Origin: Gari tellinella
Lineage: Eukaryota; Mollusca; Bivalvia; Cardiida; Psammobiidae
Reading direction: 5' to 3'
DNA length: 64,000 bases
NCBI GenBank assembly: GCA_922989275.2
Contig: OV277861.1
Location: forward strand, 93,906,993-93,970,992
Shown here: piece by piece, positions 23,313 to 34,540 of the stretch
How positions within the stretch are numbered: position 1 is the first letter of the stretch
Layout of the letters: the number at the start of each line of letters is the position of its first letter
Notes under the pieces: model-generated
Seen by the model: the letters and a program-made list of their open reading frames with translations, nothing else
Told to the model about the DNA's origin: nothing
Databases searched by the model: none
Program-made: the position numbers and the translations under genes

Positions 23313-23425
23313 AGCGACTTTTTCTCGTTGGATCCGCGAATGGTATATGGACGGCAACGTCTACAAACATTCAACAAAAGACTAAGTTTAACCCCTTTAA
23401 TGTCTTACCCCGGATACCTTGGGTA

Positions 23426-23492
23426 CTTGTAAATAGTTTAAATACTGATCAGACGCCGCATAACGCGGCGTCTGATCAGGATATAAATGGTG
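23426..23492. repeat. P1 palindrome, CATAACG centre
   Basis: AATAGTTTAAATACTGATCA mirrored by TGATCAGGATATAAATGGTG. Confidence 0.75.
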
Positions 23493-23609
23493 TAGATAGC
23501 ATTCAATACGATATTACTTTAGTCATTTAAAAATGATGGCATGACAGAACAGGGGTTAAGCACATTTTATTCTATAGTTTTGATTTGTAAGAATTAGTTT
23601 TAAGCTCTA

Positions 23610-23692
23610 ATGCAGGTGAAAACAGGACAAACATAAAACAGAAAGCTCACATTGGGGCTTTCTGCTTTACTTTCACCATTGTTTCAGCCGCC
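23610..23692. repeat. P2-type hairpin
   Basis: AGCTCACATTGGGGCTTTCT with partly mirrored AAAACAGA and GCTTTACTTTCACC arms. Confidence 0.6.
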
Positions 23693-23749
23693 ACATGTAT
23701 TTGATCATGAAAGGGCTAAGAGTGGTTGGAAATTGCCTATTGACTACAC

Positions 23750-24000
23750 TGAAGAAGACGTAGTTCTTTCCCAATAAACGCACCGTTTGTGCTTACACAA
23801 TGACATTCAATGCAAACTGCTTGGAGCCTGACCAGACACCAGGTAACACGGTGTCTGATCTTGCTCCAAACTGTGTGCAACTAAGAAAATAATAAATCTT
23901 CAGAATTGTCCATTTTCTACATGTATATATTATGTATTTACATTGTGTTTGCGTTTCGTTTGTATCTAAACGGGAAATAAGAATGCATTCTCTATAGTAT
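23750..24000 (+). mobile_element. M1 MITE, diverged ends
   Basis: TTCTTTCCCAATAAACGC, P1 core 23809-23876, right GCATTCTCTATAGTAT. Confidence 0.72.
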
Positions 24001-24452
24001 ATCTTTTTGTTATAAGATCGATTATAAAACAGACCCTTGAAGTACGCCTACGGGTGGGTGGATATAGGGAACACAACACAAAATCTATACTGGCACATGT
24101 GATATTTTATCAGTCGAAATATGAGCAACATAATATATAAACATAATATGATTAGACTAGCTTCTAGTCTGAACAGAGGCCATTTGATATGATCTGAGCA
24201 CAGTCTGTATAATTACCTGTTTGATCAAAACGTATGAATTCACTCGTGAGTTACACGTGGTTTTCTACGAATGTTTGATGACGTCACTTCCGTTTTGGTC
24301 CTCAAAGTATGATTTACATGATAGGAAGACTATGTTCTATGGCCGATGTTTGATTTGTAAGTTAAGTCTTTACACGAATCAATGGTATATCCATCGTCAC
24401 TTTGTAAGTCTTGATGAAAGCACTGTATTGCACACAATACACGAACAATATT

Positions 24453-24640
24453 GAGAGTTCCAGATCAAGTGAGTATTCATGTATCATATTTATGTCTCCA
24501 TCAAACACTATGAAGTTACCACTCATTAGAATCGTCTCTTCGAGACGATTCTAATGAGTGGTAATTTCATAGGGTTTGCCAAGTCATGAATGATATGATG
24601 TTGGAAATGTTTAATTTACTCACTTTTATTTGGAGCCCTG
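24453..24640. mobile_element. M3 MITE with P3 core next to the terminal exon
   Basis: GAGAGTTCCAGATCAAGTGA at the left, TTTATTTGGAGCCCTG at the right, perfect core AGAATCGTCTCTTCGAGACG. It lies in the likely 3' untranslated region. Confidence 0.82.
24625..24630 (-). promoter_or_regulatory. Candidate polyadenylation signal inside a MITE end
   Basis: AATAAA on the minus strand, about 130 bases after the stop codon of the terminal exon. It lies in the right terminal repeat of the M3 element at 24453-24640, where most other copies read CCAGATAAG and this one reads CCAAATAAA. Position and sequence fit a poly(A) signal, but a downstream GU-rich element was not established. Confidence 0.35.
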
Positions 24641-24760
24641 CATTTCCCTGAGAGAAAACAGTACACTCAACCTTTGTTAACACCCACTTGAACCACCTTT
24701 GGCATTGCACCTATATTTAATACTATCACAGTCAATCGAAGTGTCCCAATGCACTTTTCA

Positions 24761-25119
24761 TCATACAACGCAATCAGAGGGTATGTTGTCTCTCAAATTG
24801 TTCAAAGTCAGTTTTCCATTACTCACTTGATTATTACAATTAAGATTTGAATTGGAATCAACGCTTTGGAATCCCGACGACGACCGACTTTCGTCATCGT
24901 AATATATCGGAACACTGTATGACGAACTTCCAGGTGATAGATTGTTCATGGCCGGGCCCGAGCCGGAATATGACGGGGCTTTCTTGAAATGAAATGGAAT
25001 GATTTTCTGTTGAGGGATGGGATTGTTTGTGGGCGTGTACCGGGTGGGGAACGACTGTAGCTGGATACCCGGAGAGCGACTTCTGCTTTGTTCCCATCTT
25101 TCCTTCGGTCGTTTCATTT
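24761..25119 (-). CDS. Terminal coding exon of a spliced gene; disordered cytoplasmic-type tail (protocadherin-like?)
   Basis: Last exon of a two-exon-visible gene. On the minus strand a pyrimidine-rich tract ending TTTCTCTTTCCAG directly precedes the exon at 25119/25120, and the frame runs 119 codons to a TGA at 24763-24761. The first two bases (AA) complete a codon begun by the G ending the exon at 31506-31653, giving Glu and keeping frame. The peptide is rich in Ser, Asn and Pro (SRSRSPG; YSGSGPAMNNLSPGSSSY; SRSSSGFQSVDSNSN), has no membrane segment, and ends SDCVV, conceivably a non-canonical PDZ ligand. It looks like a disordered intracellular tail. Composition is clearly unlike the surrounding AT-rich repeats. 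The protocadherin assignment rests on the upstream exon and is tentative; another adhesion or signalling receptor tail is possible. Confidence 0.72.
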
Positions 25120-25532
25120 CTGGAAAGAGAAAATGTATGTATATAATTTTAGGAAACCATTATTGTAGCCACTAATACCCTTGATTATCCTGAACAGTTT
25201 TTACAAAATACACCAGAGTCTATTGTCTGTAAAGCTATCCTGTAAGTGCTATATTATTCTACGAGACGTGTATGTATATGGTTTGAAGTTTGTGTTATAT
25301 AATTCATACATGGACACCGAATTGCTCAAACAGCCATACTGAAATATGACCATTTTAACTTGAGTTTGTTTCAAAAGTAGTGTGATCTAGATCCGTATTC
25401 ATTTTCAATATGTCGATAGATTTTTGGCAATATAAAACAAAACGGATCATGTGTGCACGCGATGTAAGATCTAATTTCTGTTTAAGATATTTTAGGCTGG
25501 AGTCAATTACAATATAACCATTATAGAACAGC

Positions 25533-25720
25533 CACCAAAACACAAAACCTGACGACCACTAAAACCCTGTAACTTTATAATGCAGGGCAAAAAGCAATGC
25601 AGAAAGCTTCTTCAGGGGCTTTCATCATTACCTTTGACCTGCATTAAACTGCAACATTTTACACAGGGCTGCAAAAACATATTGGCTTGATCGACCGCTA
25701 TACACAGGTTTTATTGTACC
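25533..25720. mobile_element. M2-like MITE in the intron
   Basis: ACACAAAACCTGACGACCAC at the left, ACACAGGTTTTATTGTA at the right, P2-type core AAGCTTCTTCAGGGGCTTTC. Confidence 0.65.
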
Positions 25721-25875
25721 AATTTTGACTTGCACGATATAATTTGGTAGCACTACCAGCAATTTATGGACTCAAGTATAACCTAACTCCTACATCAACG
25801 TCGGGCAATGTTCGTGCCTGACACAGGGGGTATTTTGCTTGCCGAAACATTTAGCATGCTTAGCGCGACTTGGCC

Positions 25876-25940
25876 AGCAAACAGTTTGGATCTCGATCAG
25901 ACGCCTAAAAACTCGGTTTCAGATCATGATCCAAACTACC
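25876..25940. repeat. Eroded P1 palindrome
   Basis: CCAGCAAACAGTTTGGATCT mirrored by TCATGATCCAAACTACC; the centre no longer pairs well. Confidence 0.6.
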
Positions 25941-26341
25941 AGATATGCTTATTGATGTTTATTCATTTTACAAACTAATATAATCATTTTTGAGATATTT
26001 GGCAACCGATTATTATAGTCAATATGATCGCTACCATGGCAAAGGTTTCACTTGATATGCTATTTTGCTGGAAGACTGGTCTGAAAATTGCCCATTTCGG
26101 TTTGTATATCTAAATCTATGAGGGTATAAAAAGAGAAAATGAACGACAAAGTAGATATCAGAAATCCTAAAATTTACGATAATTTTAGATGCGTTAATTT
26201 TGGCCTATTACAGTTCTGGAAGGTATATTTAGAGTCGAGTTACCCTTTGGGAATGGTTTAGGTATATGAGAGAGTAAATGGGGTGATAAGCAGTTTCTAT
26301 TACAATGCCGTCCCAAAACACTGGCAAATAAGTTACTAACC

Positions 26342-26536
26342 ACAGTATAACCTCTCTTTAGTGACCAATCGGAGAAGGTTATTGAAGATCTTTTTGTGCA
26401 CGTGACTACTCAACCCAGAACAAAAGTAACACATAAAGCTCACTTGGCCGCTTTATGTATTAATGTTTTCCTGCATTGGCTTAAAAATCGAAAATAAAAC
26501 TTTTGAATGTTTTCCGGATAAAGGGGCTTCACTGTA
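26342..26536. mobile_element. M2-like MITE in the intron
   Basis: ACAGTATAACCTCTCTTTAG at the left and AAAGGGGCTTCACTGTA at the right; hairpin around AAAGCTCACTTGGCCGCTTT. Confidence 0.72.
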
Positions 26537-26621
26537 TAGTCAGAAGCATACTAAGCATAGCAATTTTGATGACGATTAGAGATTGTCGAGGATATGGGAC
26601 TGGTCAATGCAGAAACATATT

Positions 26622-26841
26622 TAACTCTTTGCATGCTGGGTAATGTTTTCGTCTACAACACTTGTCGTCTGCTTCTGTTCTAAAAGAAGAATTTCAAAAT
26701 GTCTCTTAAATTCAGTGTGAGAATGGCAAACAGTTTGGATCCTGATGAGACGCCGCGTTACGCGGCGTCTCATCTGAATCCAATCTGGTTGCAAATGGTA
26801 TGCCTGTGGCAGCTATATCCGCCGCTAGCGTGAAAAGAGTT
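26622..26841 (+). mobile_element. TTAACCC-type MITE with P1 core in the intron
   Basis: TTAACTCTTTGCATGCTGGG at the left, GTGAAAAGAGTTAAA at the right; core 26726-26790 with GATGAGACGCC/GGCGTCTCATC, a paired change on both arms. Confidence 0.75.
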
Positions 26842-27240
26842 AAAGTAGAAAGATCCCGTACAGGCTTCCTGCTTCAACCTTTTTCATACATCAAGTAGCA
26901 ACGGTATAAAATACTGTTTTTTCATTTTAGTGTGAATAATAACTTAACACAAGATTGTATGTTCTTCTGCGAAAGATGAAAACGGTTTTAATATGTTATA
27001 AAATATCATATATCACGTTTAATTAAAACGGGTATACAAAGGTAACACTTATTTTGAATGCTATCTCTACATACCCGTAAAAATGATGTGATGCATCTAC
27101 AAATAGCTATATAAAGCATGAATCCTGATGGGGTAGATTTTGTTAATTTACATATGTATTATATGCTTTACAATAGAACGTTGCACGGGGATGCACACGG
27201 AAAATTAACGCAAAATATTTTCGTTGCAAAAATTGTATAG

Positions 27241-27440
27241 TATACATTTAAACCCCTAAATTACGACCGCTAAAATAAGGCTAATTTACTGCGTAAAAGA
27301 CAGGTTACAAAGCCTACTTAACACAAAAAGCTCCCTACGGAGCTGTTTGTTTAACATTCCCCTTGTTTTAAGCGGTCACCTGCCTTAAAAACCAAATAAT
27401 TAACACAAGTTTATCATCGTAATATAGAAGGTTTACTGAA
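27241..27440. mobile_element. M2 MITE in the intron, diverged ends
   Basis: TACATTTAAACCCCTAAATT, ACGACCGCTAAAATAAGGC, core AAAGCTCCCTACGGAGCTG, right AGAAGGTTTACTGAACA. Confidence 0.7.
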
Positions 27441-28275
27441 CATGAACATAAGAACCTCAAATAACCGAAACCTTCTGAATAGACAGGCGTTAGGATTAGA
27501 GAGGATTCCGGATAAGGAAGCTTTGGCAACTACTTAAAAGTTGAATGACTGATACTTTAAAACAGTTGTTGCATAGTTTATGACAATAGTAATGCGGAAA
27601 GCTCCCCTGGGAACATGTTGCATTACTATAGTCCTACATTACGCAGTCACCTGCTCTACGAAATTTGTATATCTCTTCGGTGAATGGTTGGAAACTAAGA
27701 AGAATTTTTTTAAACGAGCAATTAGTTCCTTTTTGAAGTTGTGCGGTTTAAGGAAGCCCGTAGTTTGGAGGTTGTGCTACTTTTCCATGTTTTACTCCCT
27801 GACGATGTGTAAGCAATCTTTTTAGATCCAGGTACTACATGTATGGCGGGCAAGTTCAATTACAGTAACAAACAAAAATGTATTGGGTTTCTTCAAATTA
27901 AAAAAAAATCTACAATTTTTATGGGCGGAAATTTTGAAGCATAGACTACGCTATTGTGACGAAAGAAATATTATAATCTAGATCAGGATGCACGCCGTTT
28001 GGAAATAGTACTTTGATTTCTTTAAATTCCCCATTTACAAAAAAGAAAAACTCAGTTTGATACATATAGTTTTGCCGACGACGTGTTACACCAGGAGGAA
28101 CGTTAAGGTAATAAACACTAAAGTCATGTACTTTCTGTACTTATTGGTTAAGTACTTAGTTAATGCTAGTTAAAACTTCAGCACGAAATTACGTCTCGTT
28201 TGTTGAACCAGGATATCGTTACTTCCTAAACCTCAATTCTAAAATCACTGCTCTAACCTCAACTCTATCTTAATC

Positions 28276-28342
28276 AGCAAACAATTTGGATCCAGATCAG
28301 ACGCCGGGTTAACCCGGCGTCTGATAAGGATCCAAGCTGTTT
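28276..28342. repeat. P1 palindrome in the intron
   Basis: GCAAACAATTTGGATCCAGA mirrored by AAGGATCCAAGCTGTTTGA around GGGTTAACCC. Confidence 0.8.
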
Positions 28343-29227
28343 GACATTCGGACAAATGCTTTTTTCCATTCAAAAGGAATAATTAGATCTACTTTTGTAA
28401 ATTCAGCAGAATATAGTTTTGAAGCTGAAGATAGTTTTAGCATTTTAAAGTTTAATGAGATTTATAATAGTTGTAGTATACTATAATGAAAACGGCACCG
28501 TATAGTATGATAGATTATCGTGCACTGCTAGAACATGTGGCTATTCACGATGGAGTTTGTGGTTTGAGTTATTATGAACAGCATGACTAGGTGTAATAAA
28601 ACGGCATGGCTATATTGTCTCAGCGTCTTAACCATACTCTAATCCTACTCATAAACCTTTACTCCATACTCAAAAAGTGCAAAACGCTTGTATCCAACTG
28701 TGTTTAAGGCAGAATACTGTTTAACCCATTACTCAATAAATACGCATTGTTTACAACTTACACGCACACCATTACTATATAAAGAACATAATTAAACTTT
28801 GTGTGTAACTCGATGTTTAATCAGGATACAAATTGTTTAAAATGATGTCTAAACTCTAAACGCACATCTTCTACGGGTACAACTCCATAGTCTAGCAAGA
28901 CTGAAGGATGCCTACTACTACTACTAAACTCTAAATATCCGGCGATAATTTTAAACCAATGGAATGGAAAACATACAAGTAAACCGAGCATTGATGTTTT
29001 GTGAAGAGAAACATCTCAAAATGTTACACTTTACATGTATAGACAAAGATCAACCAGATAGTTAAAGGGTTAAATTACGCGGGTAATAACCCCGAATCGG
29101 GAAGACCAACATCTAAAGTCTTATTTTGATATATTCTGTTTCATTTTCATGTCATCAAAGGGGTGGCAATCGTGTAACAGAAGGTATTGCCACCCAACTA
29201 GAGTATTTGAAGTTATGCTGAAGTGGG

Positions 29228-29457
29228 TTAAACCCATTTATACCCAGTATATTCTACCATGTTTATATATTGGATTAGTCCATTTTTTAACAAAGGGATG
29301 CCTGGTCAAAATTTTCATTTTCATTTTGTTTTATATTGAAAATCCTATCAGCAAACGGTGTAGACTCTGATCAGACGCCGCATAATGCGGCGTCTGATCA
29401 GAGTCTACACTGTTTACCTATGTCCAATATGTGGGATCGTGGGCACAAATGGTTTAA
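29228..29457 (+). mobile_element. M5 MITE, good copy
   Basis: TTAAACCCATTTATACCCAG at the left, GGGCACAAATGGTTTAAC at the right; near-perfect core 29350-29417. Confidence 0.88.
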
Positions 29458-29689
29458 CATTATGTATCTTACGCATTTGAAATAAAGGACGTTTTAACTA
29501 GTTCACTAACCATTGAAATCGTTGCTTCAAACGTGCCCGCTTTAATTGTTAAATTGTGAGTTTATGCATGTTGACAGCAGCCACCACTCTGCGTCTGAGT
29601 TGGATCTAAACTGTTTGCAAACCATCATACATGTGTAGTCGAGTCAAAGCAATTAAGTGATTAAACACACTGATCCCTAGCGACGAGTG

Positions 29690-29850
29690 AACTCGTCTAT
29701 ATAAACAGTGTACATGTAATGGGTTAAGCAGTCAATGCAAACAAGGTACATGTATACCCATATCAAAGGTCTCCTTTAGAAACTCTCAGATCAGGGGTTA
29801 CACTGTTTGTCACTATGCAATATATTGCACAAAACAACCATAAGTAAATA
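29690..29850. repeat. M10 foldback copy, degenerate
   Basis: CGACGAGTGAACTCGTC, AATGGGTTAAGCAGTC, then CAGATCAGGGGTTACACTG and CACTATGCAATATATTGC. Confidence 0.4.
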
Positions 29851-30246
29851 ATGATGGACTAGACTTAATTGGAAATGGGAATCGTCCATTTGAAGTTTCA
29901 GGAAGAATTGTGTTAGAGAGATAAGACCTCAATATGTCATAGAACAAAATGACAAACAGTATGTTGACTTCAGTAGGCAGGTGCACGAAATGGAAACAAG
30001 TCACTAACACGACAAACAGGGCCTTTATATCACGTTAAAGTAGTATATATATTTCCCGATCTTGTGTCAATGTAAATAAAACCCACGATCATTGAAAAAG
30101 AGGTGCTTGTTTTGACATTCAATGTAGATTATACATTTACAGGTTTAATCAATTACCCCAATAGAAGCGACTTCAATCGCATTGAACGAAGAAAAAAGTT
30201 TGATTATAAAACCCATGAGTATGTATCATAAGAAATATTTTCTACA

Positions 30247-30360
30247 TCCTAGCAGAATGTAGCTTTAAGCAGGCTGAAAGTAAAGCAGAATGTGCCTTTA
30301 GGTGCATTCTGTTTTACTTTCAACCTGCTTTAAGTACTCTTCAATACTAATGAATTAAGG
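30247..30360. repeat. M9 fragment with intact P2 hairpin
   Basis: CTTTAAGCAGGCTGAAAG and CTTTCAACCTGCTTTAAG arms around GTGCCTTTAGGTGCA; about 35-base arms. Confidence 0.8.
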
Positions 30361-30507
30361 GTGTTAGTCAGTGTATACTGCATGTCTAGATCATTCATGT
30401 GCATCTTAATAACACACAGAATGTTAACCATTTAAGTGTGACTTCTAATACGATGTCGCCTCTGTGACAATCATATCTGTATGACCAACAATTAAGACCA
30501 TTCAGCC

Positions 30508-30716
30508 TCTCACTCTCAATTACTCCATAAAGCGCGTTTTCAAACAGTTTGGGTCCTGATCAGACGCCGCGTGACGCGGCGTCTGATTAGGACCCAAACT
30601 GTTTGACACTCGTTTCGAAATTTCGTGAGTCAAATTGCCTTAAATCTAACTTTGAAACAATATTGCAGACAACAGTATTGAGGCAGACGGCACTATGGCG
30701 GTGAAGGGGCATAAAA
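30508..30716 (+). mobile_element. M7 MITE with a clean P1 core
   Basis: CTCAATTACTCCATAAAGCG at the left, GGCGGTGAAGGGGCATAAA at the right. Core 30541-30605: 65 bp with GGGTCC/GGACCC arms and a GCGTGACGC centre, one mismatch. Confidence 0.85.
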
Positions 30717-31311
30717 CTCTCGACAAATTTGATCATGACGGGTTAAAATACTCCTCTACTAAAGATTTCGGTGTTTGATAAACGCCACTGTTATTTCCTT
30801 ATTAGTCACTTGGAATAGTGCTATAAATTGGCCAAGTTAGTTTTTTCTGAGATGAATAATTTATGAGTCGGTGTTTTCTATTGTCTCTCTCCACATGTAA
30901 TCACACTCTTGTTGGTAAAATACCAAACGAACACACAACAAGCGCCCTCCCTTGAAGAATTATCACAAACGTGTTCTCACTCTGGTTTTCATGGTTAACC
31001 CTTTTGCCCAACTGAGGCGCCTTCGCATTTCTCTCACTTTACCGCATTAAGACGGCCTCGCCGAAATTTAAGACTGTTAGTAGCTTGAACAGAATGAAAG
31101 TGAAGCATAATATCCCTGTTAGTATATACGGATATTTCTGTTTTAAATTCATTCTGCGATAAGCATCCACATGAATTAACAATATTAACATTGACATACA
31201 GCATATGCTTAAGCGGTCTGCTTAAATACTATTTTAGTGAGCGATTAGTTCGAGTCCCGTTCTGGCTGCATATTTTCCTCACCATGCTGTACTATTCTAA
31301 TTTGATGCCGA

Positions 31312-31478
31312 AAGGCAGAGAGAATGGTAGAGGTATGGGTACATAAAGACAGGGAGAGACACATAAAGACATATTTACACAGAGATAGATCAAGAGAGAG
31401 AGGGGTACAGAGAGGCAAATAGAGAAGAGAGAGAGAAGAGAGGGAGAAAGGGAGAAAGGGAGAGAAAGAGATCGAGAG
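31312..31478. repeat. Purine-rich GA/GAGG low-complexity tract
   Basis: About 165 bases of almost pure purine on the plus strand (AGAGAGAGGGGTACAGAGAG, then repeated GGGAGAAA units). On the sense strand of the minus-strand gene it is a long polypyrimidine stretch starting 27 bases after the donor at 31505. It produces spurious Leu/Ser-rich frames. Confidence 0.85.
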
Positions 31479-31505
31479 CATAGCAAAACTTCAAACACGA
31501 CTTAC

Positions 31506-31653
31506 CGTCATTTCTGTAACTCATACTGCTCAGCTGCATGTCATCGTCACTTCCGCCTTTGCCACTGTCCCCGTTACTCTCTCCAGACATGTCGCTATGG
31601 CAGTCATCCAGTTTACCCTTGGGTATGTCTAGTTGCTGGTACTGGGGTGGGGG
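31506..31653 (-). CDS. Internal coding exon, same gene; DSGKGGSDDD cytoplasmic motif
   Basis: A 148-base internal exon. Its acceptor is a CTATTTCAG tract ending at 31654 and its donor is G|GTAAGT at 31506/31505. It begins in phase 0 and ends after one base of a codon (phase 1), matching the phase of the exon ending at 25119. The 49 complete codons read PPPQYQQLDIPKGKLDDCHS, then a Ser/Gly/Asp stretch with SGESNGDSGKGGSDDD, ending MSYRND. The DSGKG-plus-acidic pattern resembles conserved parts of delta-type protocadherin tails, which are known to carry such Ser/Asp-rich motifs; this is recognition from memory, not a search. Upstream exons (ectodomain, membrane segment) were not found, so they probably lie at higher coordinates or outside the window. 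The Ser/acidic stretch looks like a potential CK2 phosphorylation region (inference). Confidence 0.72.
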
Positions 31654-31799
31654 CTGAAATAGAGAACATATCTTATTGTACACATCAATTTGTATGTCGA
31701 CTTACAAAACATTCTATAGAGGCAAACATGTGTTCATCGACTTATCCGAGGCAATATATATATTTAACGTGTATACATATTACAGATGGCGGTTTAACC

Positions 31800-31960
31800 C
31801 TTTCCTCCCTAAAACCTAAAAAGGGCAATTCTAATTTTCTATTTAGTCTAGCCCATTTTTGACAAACAGTGCATACCCTGTTCAGAGGGCTCCTCCCTCT
31901 GATCAGGGTCTACACTGTTTGCATAGAAAAAGTGGTCTTCTCACATGTACGCTGTTTGCA
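31800..31960. repeat. M10-like foldback
   Basis: GACAAACAGTGCATACCCTG mirrored by CAGGGTCTACACTGTTTGC around GAGGGCTCCTCCCTC. Confidence 0.65.
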
Positions 31961-32126
31961 AATGACGCATATATGCGTATCTAGGGTTCAAAGAGTTAAT
32001 ACGAGAAATGTGTAATGCAATATACTCTTTCTTTTGTCTGCATTAAACGGTTGCCATTTTGTAAAGACATCTCTTCATTTAGCGGTATATATAATTTTCA
32101 AATACATGTACTGTTAATATAATATA

Positions 32127-32376
32127 TACAGTGGAGAATGTGTTATTCTTTCCCAATAAACGCGTTTACGCTAAAACTATTATTTACAGTGCAAACAGCT
32201 TGGAGCCAGATCAGACGCCGGGTAACCCGGCGTCTGATCAGGCTCCAAACTGTTTGCCACCAAGATAAACAAGAATTATCAGAAATGTCCAAAAGTTGTT
32301 CTTTTTTACGTTTTAGTGCTTTGCGTTTGCGTACGTTTGCGTTTAAACGGGAAAGAATAACAGATTCTCCACTGTA
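32127..32376 (+). mobile_element. M1 MITE, full length, near-identical young copy
   Basis: TACAGTGGAGAATGTGTTAT and CAGATTCTCCACTGTA ends, P1 core 32191-32257. Confidence 0.96.
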
Positions 32377-32419
32377 TGTACATGTAATTCTCTAATACAA
32401 CGCAAAGTTTTAATAAAAG

Positions 32420-33600
32420 AGTCTGATCTAGGTCTCAACGTTTGCATGATCAAATAAAGTTTCTTAGTGGCAAAACTCATCAACCATCCGTCATTCTTCT
32501 CAACATACTATGACTGACTTTAGAACTAACTCCTCTTAAATATCTTGAAATTGTTTACTCTTAGTACCAAACAGGCTGTATCTAGATCAGGCCCGATATT
32601 TTGTAGGGAATAATATGGTTACAAACTGTTTGCACATGCTATGAGAATACAATAAGTTAAAAGAAAAACACGTTTATAACGGGAGCTTTTCTTATTACAT
32701 ACGAGCAACAAAAATATTCCTGGTGCAAAAAAGGCTTTCTCGGTTTTCACCCAAGCCAGGACTTGATCGTATCAGTTCACAGACCCGTTTGTTTTTTGCA
32801 GTAATGATATATTGAATTAAGCCGACTTCAAGAATATTAAAAGGAAATTGAAAACAAAATTGAATCTGTTTTTGTTAAATAAGACGTGTTGCCCTCTACA
32901 GGCGCGCTTACGTTGAGCAGACATTTTAAAGATATTCAGTGATAGTATATGAAGTCAGATGAATGCTTCAAACAGAGCAGAAGTAATACAGAAAACTCCC
33001 AGTGAGCATTTTGCAGTACGTATGTTCGGCTTTAAGTCAAAATATGTCGTCATGATAAAGCTGTGGCTAGTTTCAAACTGCGGATGATACGGGTTTGGCT
33101 GTAAAGGGGTACGAACGGTTTCGTTCAGATCTAAGCCAAACCAATAATAGCACTATCGACTTTCAAGATCAAGAGTTGCACTCCGCTCAGTTCTGGAATA
33201 TTGTTCTACTACATTCCTATTTCAATAGAGTTGTTTAACTTCTGAATGGAGCGCTCATGTATCAATCTCTAACAGGGTATGTTTGATTGTTATCCACTAG
33301 TTGAGTGATTTGTCGAGTTACCGAGACTAGCAGGTTTTTGTGACCAAACCAATGTCGTTTGCGAACGTTTACCACCATTTGATTGCCCGAGCCAGTCATC
33401 ACCAGCTTGCCTTAATCATTAGTTCCGACTTTATTTGCATTATTCACTCCGCATTCGTTTAATTTTACGCCTACTGTTTTATGATGCCATAACTACGAAT
33501 TATCATTTCAATGTTAGCTCTCCCCCTTTTCAACGTTAGCCATGCCTACTAACTTTTATTACCTTCGCGAATGTGAACCCACATCACAGAAGTCTCGATT
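32420..33600. other. No supported gene; two decayed P1 halves
   Basis: Only ACCAAACAGGCTGTATCTAG and GGTTACAAACTGTTTGC (32566-32632) look like an eroded palindrome. No coding frame. Confidence 0.45.
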
Positions 33601-33609
33601 TGGCTTTTA

Positions 33610-33680
33610 TTTGCAAACAGTATGGATCCTGATCAGACGCCGAGTTTCTCGGCGTCTGAACTGGAACCAAACTGTTTGCC
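33610..33680. repeat. P1 palindrome, AGTTTCT centre
   Basis: TTTGCAAACAGTATGGATCC mirrored by GGAACCAAACTGTTTGCC around GCCGAGTTTCTCGGC. Confidence 0.8.
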
Positions 33681-33879
33681 ATTGTAATTGATCTTTCTTC
33701 AATAAAGAATAATTCAAGCCTCGATTTGAATTATTTTGGCGGGTGATAAAGTTAAAGCAGACGATATTCCAAGGTGATAAGTGTTAACAGTAGCCTTGCT
33801 GTGTTGTTCTGCTCATTTCTGGAACAAATTAAGGACTTGAAACCATTCCATAAACTTTCATATATTGTAATTATTTCGA

Positions 33880-34134
33880 TTTCAGCATGTGGTATTAGTA
33901 AGCGCGGCATCTGAAAACAACTATGTAGGAATGCAACGGAACAATGGCCGTATAATCAGACTGGTTTATTATCGATCTCAGACTGGTACTCGAAATACCA
34001 ATGAATTCGGTTTCCGTTGTTTTTACGATATTATAATAGCCGGTCACCGATCTATTTATTGTTTAATAATTAACCAGAATGACCGCTTGCTGGGGTACAT
34101 TGTAACTTTGTGCAATTATTCGAGTGTATGACTA
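33880..34134 (+). other. Unassigned open frame after an acceptor-like site
   Basis: An 80-codon frame follows ATTTCGATTTCAG at about 33885 and runs to 34131. No domain is recognised and no donor or partner exon was found, so it may be chance. Confidence 0.2.
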
Positions 34135-34347
34135 GCAGTTGGTTCAGATGATTATTTAATGGACAAAGAGCCTCTTGAGAGCATTTCCGACCCGTAAAAT
34201 GGTCCATCTAGTGTGGGTTAAAATCACGGTGTTTATTGACATGATGGTCATTTTGTACATGTGCCTAAAGCATTGTAACCATTCAACTGCTATAATGTCT
34301 ACTTTCAAAAAGGCAGTGCACTTTTTGTCCATACAGCGGATTATTTC

Positions 34348-34540
34348 CAGGGCCCCAGATAAGAGGGAGTACACTTACCAAATTCAACATTTTCTCACTT
34401 ATTTCAGCACCAAATCCTATGGTGTGACTACTAATTTTAATCGTCTCTTCGAGACGATTCTAATGAGTAGTGACACCATAGGGTTTAATGCAGAAATAAA
34501 GATTTTAGTTTTTAAAATACTCCCCTTACCTGGAACCCTG
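34348..34540. mobile_element. M3 MITE with 7-bp target duplication
   Basis: CAGGGCCCCAGATAAGAGGG at the left, TACCTGGAACCCTG at the right; TTATTTC on both sides (34341-34347, 34541-34547). Core AATCGTCTCTTCGAGACGAT. Confidence 0.93.

Larger units (their letters stand above)
25120..31505 (-). other. Intron between the two supported exons, filled with MITEs
   Basis: A 6.4 kb phase-1 intron with GT-AG ends. It contains M2-like elements near 25533, 26342 and 27241, P1 palindromes at 25877, 26724, 28276, 29350 and 30541, and a purine-rich tract next to the donor. 27450-28250 and 28350-29200 have no coding frame or recognisable element that I could support. Confidence 0.65.

Noticed and set aside
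31245..31683. Leu/Ser-rich minus-strand frames
   Set aside because: They arise from the purine-rich low-complexity tract. Only 31506-31653, bounded by splice sites, was kept.
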